Below are positions 1-5,292 of a stretch of DNA of 5,292 nt, in pieces (positions within the stretch are counted from its first letter, which is position 1; the number at the start of each line of letters is the position of its first letter). The DNA is from GCA-2688105 sp964499445 (GTDB lineage: Bacteria > Chloroflexota > Dehalococcoidia > Dehalococcoidales > GCA-2688105), in the NCBI GenBank assembly GCA_964499445.1, contig CAZCLE010000048.1, positions 1 to 5,292 of the forward strand, in the 5' to 3' direction. A program made the position numbers and the translations under genes. Under the pieces are notes generated by a model that did no database searches, had not been told where the DNA came from, and saw only the letters and a program-made list of their open reading frames with translations.

Positions 1-1
1 T

Positions 2-1567
2 TCATTTTTCCTCCACATCAATAATTTGGGCGCCCATCTTTAGTGCTGCCTTGAGGAGGTGGTTATCTTCTGGCTGGTGAATACAGCGGATATGACAGGG
101 ATGCCCCAGGAAGTTGCTCACGATTTCCTCGGCTATCTTTTGATTTTCCGGCTTCTCCATATTCTCCTTATGAAGGGGGTATCTGAAGGCGAGGACTACA
201 GTATCATCTTCAAATGCCACTGGTTTAACGCCAGCACTTCTAAGGATAGCCATAGCCGGGGTCCTTTTGGTATTTTCTGGGGCTCGCTCGATAAGCTGCT
301 TCCAGTTCTGTCTTAAGTGTTCCAGTTCTCTACCCGGTTCGGGTGGGGTAATAGCCGTTTCTGGTGGTGCTGGTGCCGGGGCACTGACTGGCTCAGGTTC
401 GGCTACTGGCGGTTTAGGGGTGGCAGGCGGAGTCGCCGCTTCTACGGGCTGGCGAGATTCATATTGAGGGGCACGGCTTTCCCTCGCTTCCTCTGCGGGC
501 AGGGCACAGTCAACCAGCGCCAGCTCCAGGGGTAAGGTAGAGTAATTATCAAAACCAAGCTCGAGCTGACCAAAGAGCTTGACTGCCTTCAATATCTGGG
601 GTAGGGAGGCTTTGGTGGCTAGGTCCTTTAGTTCAGCTATATCCTCGGCAGTGAGGTCTACGGCTTCGACGGAGCCGGTCTTTATTAGTAGTAATCCTCT
701 GAGGTATTCCACCACTTCCCGATTGAATTGCTTTAGGTCCAGGCCATCACTATTGACATTGTTTATCGTGGTCATCCCGGTGGAGATGTCATTATTTATA
801 ACGTGCTTTACCAGCTCCCTGGCTCGCCAGTCCCCGGTGATACCCAGGATAGCCTGAACTTGGTGGGGCTCAATCTCAGCGCCATAGTAGGTAGTTAGCT
901 GTTCCAGCAGGTTTTCGGCGTCTCGCAGGCTACCGGTGGCACTCTTGGCGATAAGCCGCAGCGCTTCCGGCTTTATGTGGATGCCTTCCTGGTGGCAAAT
1001 ACGGGTTAGTTTGGCAACGACATCAGCCTGTGAGAGGCGTCGGAAGTCAAAGCGCTGGCATCGTGACAGAGTGGTGGGCAGGACTTTATGGACTTCGGTG
1101 GTAGCCAGGATAAAGATAACGTGAGGCGGTGGTTCCTCTAATGTCTTCAAGAGGGCATTAGAGGCGCTGGTACTAAGCATATGGACTTCGTCTATAATAT
1201 ATACCTTGTAGCGGGCTTGGTTGGGAGCATAGTTAGCTCTTTCGCGGAGGTCTCGGATATTGTCAACGCCAGTGTTGCTGGCGGCATCAATCTCAATCAC
1301 ATCCAGAGCCCTGCCCTCGGTTATTGCCTGGCAAATGGAGCAAGTATTGCACGGTTCACCCTGACCATTGGTAAGACAGTTTACCGCCTTAGCCAGAATA
1401 CGCCCGGTGCTGGTTTTACCGGTTCCTCGGGGACCGTAGAAAAGATAGGCGTGAGATATACGACCACTACTGAGGGCGTTGCGTAGTGTCTGTGTTACCG
1501 GTTCTTGTCCTACTACCTCAGCTAATGTTTGGGGACGCCACTTACGATAAAAGACTTGAGAAGTCAT
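2..1567 (-). CDS. dnaX: DNA polymerase III subunit tau (DnaX), complete
   Basis: This 521-residue protein is the AAA+ ATPase subunit of the clamp loader, which loads the beta sliding clamp and tethers polymerase cores at the replication fork. The N-terminus YRKWRPQTLAEVVGQ (residues 7-21) is typical of the family and fixes the ATG start. Visible motifs are Walker A GPRGTGKT (45-52), a zinc site of Cys64, Cys73, Cys76 and Cys79, Walker B IIDEVHML (124-131), sensor 1 ATT (155-157), the SRC arginine finger (Arg169) and the sensor 2 segment GSLRDAENLL (212-221, Arg215). The oligomerisation domain runs to about residue 355. A Pro/Ala/Glu-rich linker (about 356-412) leads to a compact C-terminal domain (about 413-521) that should contact other replisome parts. 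I see no slippery A-rich heptamer in the linker region, so a frameshifted gamma form is not suggested. It ends in TGA at the window edge. Upstream is a 224-nt spacer with its own promoter. Identification is very secure. Confidence 0.98.
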   Translation of the reverse strand: MTSQVFYRKWRPQTLAEVVGQEPVTQTLRNALSSGRISHAYLFYGPRGTGKTSTGRILAKAVNCLTNGQGEPCNTCSICQAITEGRALDVIEIDAASNTGVDNIRDLRERANYAPNQARYKVYIIDEVHMLSTSASNALLKTLEEPPPHVIFILATTEVHKVLPTTLSRCQRFDFRRLSQADVVAKLTRICHQEGIHIKPEALRLIAKSATGSLRDAENLLEQLTTYYGAEIEPHQVQAILGITGDWRARELVKHVINNDISTGMTTINNVNSDGLDLKQFNREVVEYLRGLLLIKTGSVEAVDLTAEDIAELKDLATKASLPQILKAVKLFGQLELGFDNYSTLPLELALVDCALPAEEARESRAPQYESRQPVEAATPPATPKPPVAEPEPVSAPAPAPPETAITPPEPGRELEHLRQNWKQLIERAPENTKRTPAMAILRSAGVKPVAFEDDTVVLAFRYPLHKENMEKPENQKIAEEIVSNFLGHPCHIRCIHQPEDNHLLKAALKMGAQIIDVEEK

Positions 1568-1581
1568 CTTCTTTTGTCTTT

Positions 1582-1609
1582 ATTATACCCTATATCAGCT
1601 GGTTTCCAA
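1582..1609 (-). promoter_or_regulatory. Predicted sigma-70-type promoter of dnaX
   Basis: On the minus strand a perfect -10 box TATAAT (1582-1587) is preceded, after 16 nt, by TTGGAA (1604-1609), which matches four of six bases of the -35 consensus. Transcription would start near 1575, leaving a leader of only about 8 nt before the dnaX ATG. The only purine-rich stretch, AAAAGAAG, directly abuts the ATG with no spacing. This suggests leaderless or near-leaderless translation from this promoter. The site is predicted from sequence alone. Confidence 0.6.
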
Positions 1610-1654
1610 AGGCGTTTCGCGAATAGATGGTGTTATTTTTGGATGGCGATATAG

Positions 1655-1732
1655 TTATTAAATAAATGCCAGCTTTACCTCGGTAGCATGATAAGTTACT
1701 TGACTAAAGCTGGCAAAATAGCTATTTAATAA
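1655..1732 (-). terminator. Long inverted repeat after the tubulin-like gene, possible terminator
   Basis: Two perfect 11-bp arms, TGCCAGCTTTA (1667-1677) and TAAAGCTGGCA (1705-1715), enclose a 27-nt loop. Beyond unequal internal gaps (2 nt on one side, 7 nt on the other) a second pair of 10-bp arms follows, TTATTAAATA (1655-1664) and TATTTAATAA (1723-1732). Read on the minus strand, the inner stem is followed by TTTATTT, which would suit an intrinsic terminator 60 nt or more beyond the stop of the upstream gene. The large loop and interrupted T-run make it atypical. It could instead be a small palindromic repeat element, an mRNA-stabilising hairpin or a protein-binding site. The 7-nt gap lies in the palindrome AAATAGCTATTT (1716-1727), which could form a competing fold. 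Confidence 0.45.
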
Positions 1733-1791
1733 GGGGAATATGAGGGGTGAGGTTGGTTAATATTCCTCAAAAATAAGCTTGGATTGGTTAG

Positions 1792-2967
1792 TTATAATAG
1801 TGTAGGTATATTCTTTGATGCGTCGTCTATCCCTCTAAGTTTGATATCGGCCTCCCTCTGCTTCTGTTTAATGTCGCGGATAAAGGTGACGGCTTTACTG
1901 TAGTATCCTCTTATCTTTTCCATATCGCTAATTTCAGACAAAATTACCGTGATATCCAGCGCGCCCCCTCCCCTGGGGTAATCGCCATCCCTTATTATTG
2001 CCTCTGAGGCAATATCTTTCAGATAATCGCCGAGTTCCTTGACCAGGTCCATATTCACTTCCCTGGCCGGGGCTGAGATGAGATACAGGGCTCGGCCGGC
2101 ATCCATCGGCTTGCACCTGATTGACAGCTCACTTATAGCCGCATCCATGGCCATGATTCCCTTGTGGGTTGAGGTGCCCTTTTTCCTGAAGTCACGTGTC
2201 CCGCCAAAGGGAAACCTGATCATCGGTAATGACGATTTACCATAGCCTATTGCTGTCCACCCTACCAGTGTCTGTATTATATCTCCAGCATCAAGCATCT
2301 TGGCCCCAATGTATTTTGCCTTTTTCTCTTCGCCGGCGCAGAGCAGGCTATAGAACGGCTCAACTATCAGGGCATTGATTTTAGCCAGGTTATTTTTAAG
2401 CGAGAAGTCCTTTCTGACATACCTTTGATTGTCAATGAGAAATACGGCATCGGCTACTGAGCTGATAGATTTGAGGCAGATGGCGGTGTTGTAAATGGTT
2501 CTTTCCTCGGTTTGCTCTTCATGCTCAAAGGGGAGGACGACAAGGGCATATACCGGCTTATCCATATAGCGCTCTTTTATAAGTTGGGTTATTATTGGTA
2601 GTGCCCCTGAGCCGGTGCCGCCGGCGGAACTGGCGATTATTAGAAAGGCGTCGGTCTCAAAGAAATGCCTGGCGGTTCTTATGGCGTCGATGACCTTGTC
2701 GCCGTCTTCTCTGGCTACCTCAGCACCCAGCTCATTTATCTTGCCAACTCCGTGACCGCTGGTCTTGCGACCTCCGATGAGGATTCTATGCTGGTAATCA
2801 GGTCTTACGCTGGATAGCCCGCTTAAGTCAGCAGCGTCGGTGTTTACGGCGAAGACGCCGGTAATTATCTCAATGCCGCGCTGAACCTGTGCCCTTCTAT
2901 TCAGTCGGGCAAACTCGTCGGCAATTTGGCTGCCGCATTGTCCCAAACCTAAGACTACTAATTTCAT
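1792..2967 (-). CDS. CetZ-like tubulin/FtsZ-superfamily GTPase
   Basis: This 391-residue protein has the GTP-binding fold of the tubulin/FtsZ superfamily and should form nucleotide-dependent cytoplasmic filaments. Visible elements in order: T1 loop GLGQCGSQ (7-14), closer to tubulin GQCGNQ than to most FtsZ; T2 VNTDAADL (41-48), FtsZ-like; T3 region with GHGVGKINELGAEVARED (71-88), recalling archaeal CetZ; T4 glycine loop SAGGTGSGALP (114-124), with Ala115 where the first glycine of GGGTG(T/S)G is usual; a T5 region around ERTIYNTA (155-162); guanine-contacting DNQRY (179-183); T7 loop MLDAGDII (224-231), with acidic residues Asp226 and Asp229 but Met where FtsZ has Asn. The C-terminal half contains RDGDYPRGGG (326-335), again CetZ-like, then a charged helix (about 346-378) and a short tail ending NIPTLL. 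Superfamily membership is secure. Assignment to CetZ rather than a divergent FtsZ is inferred from remembered sequences. Whether it acts in division, shape or membrane remodelling cannot be told. Confidence 0.88.
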   Translation of the reverse strand: MKLVVLGLGQCGSQIADEFARLNRRAQVQRGIEIITGVFAVNTDAADLSGLSSVRPDYQHRILIGGRKTSGHGVGKINELGAEVAREDGDKVIDAIRTARHFFETDAFLIIASSAGGTGSGALPIITQLIKERYMDKPVYALVVLPFEHEEQTEERTIYNTAICLKSISSVADAVFLIDNQRYVRKDFSLKNNLAKINALIVEPFYSLLCAGEEKKAKYIGAKMLDAGDIIQTLVGWTAIGYGKSSLPMIRFPFGGTRDFRKKGTSTHKGIMAMDAAISELSIRCKPMDAGRALYLISAPAREVNMDLVKELGDYLKDIASEAIIRDGDYPRGGGALDITVILSEISDMEKIRGYYSKAVTFIRDIKQKQREADIKLRGIDDASKNIPTLL

Positions 2968-2971
2968 TTCC

Positions 2972-2977
2972 CACCTC
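2972..2977 (-). promoter_or_regulatory. Ribosome binding site of the tubulin-like gene
   Basis: GAGGTG on the minus strand lies 4 nt before the ATG at 2967. It is a good anti-16S match and supports this start, from which the protein begins directly with the first beta strand (MKLVVLGLGQ), as expected for the superfamily. Confidence 0.75.
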
Positions 2978-2996
2978 GGTATTAATTAATTATGCT

Positions 2997-3026
2997 ATTT
3001 TAAGCACACCTGTGTGAAGATGTCAA
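2997..3026 (-). promoter_or_regulatory. Strong predicted promoter of the tubulin-like gene
   Basis: A perfect -35 box TTGACA (3021-3026, minus strand) is followed after 18 nt by TAAAAT (2997-3002), a five-of-six match to the -10 consensus. A 17-nt spacing to TTAAAA is the alternative. The start site would fall near 2990, giving a leader of about 23 nt that contains an AT-rich TTAATTAA stretch and the ribosome binding site. This gives the tubulin-like gene its own transcription unit downstream of eno-gap, although read-through from gap is possible because no clear terminator separates them. Confidence 0.68.
3005..3016. promoter_or_regulatory. Palindrome inside promoter spacer, candidate operator
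   Basis: CACAC-CT-GTGTG is a 5-bp inverted repeat with a 2-bp centre, sitting entirely between the -35 and -10 boxes of the promoter for the tubulin-like gene. A dimeric regulator bound there would block RNA polymerase or, as in MerR-type control of long 18-20-bp spacers, could reshape the promoter. The regulator is unknown and the palindrome is short, so chance is possible. Confidence 0.35.
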
Positions 3027-3058
3027 TTTTTTATTATAAAGGGAACGTCTCGGGCAGG

Positions 3059-4072
3059 CTATAACCCTTTATCGGCAATATAGACAGCCAGGTCGGCTAA
3101 GCGGCAGCTATAGCCCCACTCATTATCATACCAGGCAAGCACCTTGACCATATTTCCCACTATGACCATAGTGCTCGGCGCATCAATAATGGAACTGGCT
3201 GGATTACCCTTAAAATCCATACTGACCAGTTCATCCTGGCAATACTCCAGGATTCCGGCTAAAGGTCCCTCAGCCGCTGATTGGAAAGTCTGGTTGACCT
3301 GTTCCACCGTAACCTCTTGGTCTAGGTCGGCGACGAAATCAACGACGGAGACAGTAGGCACGGGAACCCTGAAGGCTAGCCCGTGAAGTCTGCCTTTGAG
3401 TTCAGGGATAACCTGGGTTACTGCCTTGGCGGCGCCGGTAGTAGTGGGAACAATGTTCATGGTTGCGGCTCGAGCCCGGCGCAGGTCCTTATGATACATA
3501 TCCTGGAGCCTTTGGTCATTGGTGTAGGCATGGATAGTGGTCATTAACCCCTTACTTACTCCGAAGCTCTGGTGCAATACCTTGACCACGGGGGCAATGC
3601 AGTTGGTAGTGCACGAGGCATTGGATATGATGTTATGCCGTTCCGGGTCATACTGGTCTTCATTGACACCGAGGACGATGGTTATATCTTCATTCTTCGC
3701 CGGGGCAGAAATGAGCACCTTCTTGGCACCACCCTGCCGGTGAGCCACTGCCTTGGTGGCGTCGGTAAATAGCCCGGTTGACTCTATTACTATATCTACC
3801 CCGTAATCCTGCCATGGGATGTTGCCCGGGTCGCGTTCTGAGAGCACCTTTACCTCTTTGCCATTAACGATAATTGAATCTTCGGTGGCTTTTACTTCAC
3901 CCGGGTAGGGACCGTAGGTGCTGTCCCATTTTAGCAGGTGAGCGTTGGTTTTGGTATCGGTGAGGTCATTAATAGCCGCCACCTCCAGTTTATCGCCCTG
4001 GCATTGGTTGATTGCCTTCAGGGTTAGTCTGCCGATACGCCCAAAGCCATTAATCCCGATTTTGGTTGCCAT
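3059..4072 (-). CDS. gap: Glyceraldehyde-3-phosphate dehydrogenase, type I
   Basis: This cytosolic enzyme catalyses reversible phosphorylating oxidation of glyceraldehyde-3-phosphate to 1,3-bisphosphoglycerate in glycolysis and gluconeogenesis. The 337-residue length is normal for the bacterial homotetrameric type. Visible are the Rossmann motif INGFGRIG (7-14), AINDLTD (33-39) with Asp36 placed to bind the adenosine ribose of NAD, the active-site signature SNASCTTNC (150-158) with catalytic Cys154, the catalytic His181 in TIHAYTNDQ, the S-loop DLRRARAA (196-203), PTTTGAAKA (209-217) and WYDNEWGYS (314-322). The S-loop pair usually Leu-Pro in NAD-specific enzymes reads Met192-Tyr193, so cofactor choice is not fully certain, though Asp36 favours NAD. 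The gene starts 30 nt after the eno stop with no promoter between, so the two are probably cotranscribed. It ends in TAG, 91 nt before the next start codon. Confidence 0.98.
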   Translation of the reverse strand: MATKIGINGFGRIGRLTLKAINQCQGDKLEVAAINDLTDTKTNAHLLKWDSTYGPYPGEVKATEDSIIVNGKEVKVLSERDPGNIPWQDYGVDIVIESTGLFTDATKAVAHRQGGAKKVLISAPAKNEDITIVLGVNEDQYDPERHNIISNASCTTNCIAPVVKVLHQSFGVSKGLMTTIHAYTNDQRLQDMYHKDLRRARAATMNIVPTTTGAAKAVTQVIPELKGRLHGLAFRVPVPTVSVVDFVADLDQEVTVEQVNQTFQSAAEGPLAGILEYCQDELVSMDFKGNPASSIIDAPSTMVIVGNMVKVLAWYDNEWGYSCRLADLAVYIADKGL

Positions 4073-4077
4073 TTTTA

Positions 4078-4084
4078 CACCTCC
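4078..4084 (-). promoter_or_regulatory. Ribosome binding site of gap
   Basis: GGAGGTG on the minus strand lies 5 nt before the gap ATG at 4072, a near-ideal Shine-Dalgarno sequence inside the 30-nt eno-gap spacer. It confirms the start at MATKIGINGFGRIG and independent, strong translation initiation within the shared transcript. Confidence 0.85.
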
Positions 4085-4102
4085 CCAGCGATTTTTGTCT
4101 TT

Positions 4103-5292
4103 CTACCTCTTTAAGTTGTAAAAAGCTTTCATTCCGGCAAAGCGAGCCTTTCCCCCCAGCTCATCTTCAATTTTGAGGAGGCGGTTATACTTGGCGGTAC
4201 GCTCGGAGCGGCAGGGAGCACCGGCTTTAATCAGACCGGTATTTTGTCCCACCGCCAGGTCGGCTATAGTAGTATCTTCGGTCTCCCCTGAGCGGTGGCT
4301 GATTACTGCCGTCCAGCCGGCTTGCTGTGCCATCTTAATGGCAGCCGTGGTCTCGGTAAGGGTGCCGATTTGATTGGGTTTAATGAGAATGGAGTTGGAG
4401 GCTTTTGATTTGATGCCCCGGCTAAGGCGATTTACATTGGTAACATAGAGGTCATCGCCCACGAGCTGAACTTTGTCGCCCAGTTTTTTCGTCAGGAGCT
4501 GCCAGCCATCCCAGTCTTCCTCGGCCAGTCCATCCTCAATACTGATAATGGGGTAATCCGATGCCCACCTGACATAGTAATCAACCATTTCATCGGTGCT
4601 GAGGGAAACGCCTTCCCTGGACAGGATATATTGACCATCTTTATAGAATTCACTGGCGGCCGGGTCTAAGGCAATAAAGCAGTCCTTCCCTGGTTTAAAA
4701 CCGGCCATTTTAATAGCTGACAGGACTGCCTCTACCGCCTGTTTATTTGATGATAAAGACGGGGCAAAGCCGCCCTCGTCGCCGACATTGCTGTCCAGTC
4801 CTTTGTCCCTAAGCACCCCTTTCAGGCGGTGATAGACCTCGGTGCCCATTTGCAGGGCATGGCTGAAGCTATCGGCTCCCGCCGGCACTATCATGAACTC
4901 CTGGAAATCGGTTGAATTGGCGGCGTGCCGGCCCCCATTTAAGATATTGAGCATGGGTACCGGTAAGGTGTAAGTATCGGTTCCACCCAGATAGCGGTAT
5001 AACGGCACACCAAGGAAATTAGCTGCCGCCTTAACCACGGCGAGTGATACTCCCAGAATGGCATTAGCCCCGAGGCGTGATTTGTTGGCGGTGCCATCAA
5101 GCTCTATTAGCTTCTGGTCAATGGCTGCCTGGTCGGTAACCAGCATCCCGATTATAGCGGTAGCGATGGGTTTATTAACATTGCTTACCGCCTTAAGTAC
5201 TCCCCGTCCGTTAAACCGGGAATTATCTCCGTCACGGAGTTCTACTGCCTCATACTTGCCGGTGCTGGCTCCAGAGGGCACGGCAGCTCGAC
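4103..5292 (-). CDS. eno: Enolase, 5' end outside the window
   Basis: Enolase interconverts 2-phosphoglycerate and phosphoenolpyruvate in the cytosol. The window holds 395 complete C-terminal residues. By comparison with the usual ~430-residue enzyme, about 37 N-terminal residues lie beyond 5292. The reading frame runs open to the edge as R-A-A-V-P-S-G-A-S-T, so the GTG at 5279-5281 encodes the Val of this conserved motif and is not a start. Counting that Val as 1, visible residues are LNGGRHAANS (114-123), Glu128 in QEFMI, Glu169 in GDEGGFAP, the Mg ligands Asp206 (ALDPAASEF), Glu249 (SIEDGL) and Asp276 (VGDDLYVTN), the catalytic base Lys301 (LIKPNQIGT), His329-Arg330-Ser331 in SHRSGETED, and Lys352 in IKAGAPCRSER. 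The full catalytic set is present. It ends in TAG, 30 nt before gap, forming a two-gene glycolytic unit. Identification is secure. Confidence 0.98.
   Translation of the reverse strand, partial: RAAVPSGASTGKYEAVELRDGDNSRFNGRGVLKAVSNVNKPIATAIIGMLVTDQAAIDQKLIELDGTANKSRLGANAILGVSLAVVKAAANFLGVPLYRYLGGTDTYTLPVPMLNILNGGRHAANSTDFQEFMIVPAGADSFSHALQMGTEVYHRLKGVLRDKGLDSNVGDEGGFAPSLSSNKQAVEAVLSAIKMAGFKPGKDCFIALDPAASEFYKDGQYILSREGVSLSTDEMVDYYVRWASDYPIISIEDGLAEEDWDGWQLLTKKLGDKVQLVGDDLYVTNVNRLSRGIKSKASNSILIKPNQIGTLTETTAAIKMAQQAGWTAVISHRSGETEDTTIADLAVGQNTGLIKAGAPCRSERTAKYNRLLKIEDELGGKARFAGMKAFYNLKR

Noticed and set aside
300..540. Programmed frameshift site making a DnaX gamma form
   Set aside because: No A-rich slippery heptamer is present on the coding strand in the linker region, and no stop is positioned after one. 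The protein appears to be made only as the full-length tau form.
1181..1486. 101-residue open frame on the plus strand
   Set aside because: It lies wholly opposite the conserved ATPase core of dnaX, has no recognisable motif or ribosome binding site, and is a shadow of that gene. The other plus-strand frames are rejected for the same reason.
1700..1728. Plus-strand promoter-like TTGACT, 17 nt, TATTTA
   Set aside because: The -10 match is poor, the sequence is part of the inverted repeat, and no plus-strand gene lies downstream.
1735..1766. Hairpin GGAATAT/ATATTCC just after the tubulin-like gene
   Set aside because: It has only 7 AT-rich base pairs around an 18-nt loop and no following T-run, so it is too weak to call a terminator.
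1568..1791. Signal recognition particle RNA gene next to dnaX, as in Bacillus
   Set aside because: The conserved GGAAGGAAGCAGCC-type core is absent on both strands of the spacer. No tRNA or riboswitch pattern was seen either.
1934..2116. 60-residue minus-strand frame inside the tubulin-like gene
   Set aside because: It overlaps the tubulin-like gene in another frame, with no independent start signal and low-complexity translation.
3033..3038. Second TATAAT on the minus strand upstream of the tubulin-like gene
   Set aside because: No reasonable -35 box lies 16-18 nt upstream (TAGCCT at best), and the nearby TTGACA/TAAAAT pair is much better.
5279..5281. GTG as a possible start codon of the enolase
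   Set aside because: It encodes the Val in the conserved R-A-A-V-P-S-G-A-S-T stretch. The frame stays open to the window edge, and known enolases have about 40 residues before this point.

Overview
The window carries four genes, all read leftwards on the minus strand. In transcription order they are enolase (eno, 5' end outside the window), glyceraldehyde-3-phosphate dehydrogenase (gap), a divergent tubulin/FtsZ-superfamily GTPase most like the CetZ group, and dnaX (DNA polymerase III tau subunit). No plus-strand gene, tRNA, rRNA, CRISPR array or insertion sequence is visible. Coding density is high and base composition is moderate.

The organism is bacterial: it has a DnaX clamp-loader subunit with a bacterial zinc site, Shine-Dalgarno sequences and sigma-70-like promoters. 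The protein flavour and the eno-gap / FtsZ-like / dnaX arrangement suggest an uncultured member of the Chloroflexota (Dehalococcoidia-like). This is an impression from memory, not the result of a search.

Layout from right to left: eno (4103-5292) and gap (3059-4072) are 30 nt apart and almost certainly share a transcript. They encode two enzymes of lower glycolysis/gluconeogenesis. A 91-nt spacer follows. It holds a strong promoter (TTGACA, 18 nt, TAAAAT) with a CACAC/GTGTG palindrome inside its spacer, and a good ribosome binding site for the tubulin-like gene (1792-2967). Next is a 224-nt spacer with a long inverted repeat, possibly a terminator, and a separate promoter whose predicted start site lies only about 8 nt from the dnaX ATG. 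dnaX (2-1567) is complete and ends at the window edge.

The most interesting item is the tubulin-superfamily protein. It has a complete nucleotide-binding core and a tubulin-style GQCGSQ loop. Its GHGVG..NELGAEVA.ED segment recalls archaeal CetZ, its T7 acidic pair is intact, and it ends in NIPTLL, which looks like the FtsZ C-terminal peptide. It appears to be a cytoskeletal protein, probably additional to a cell-division FtsZ, transcribed from its own possibly regulated promoter between central metabolism and replication genes.
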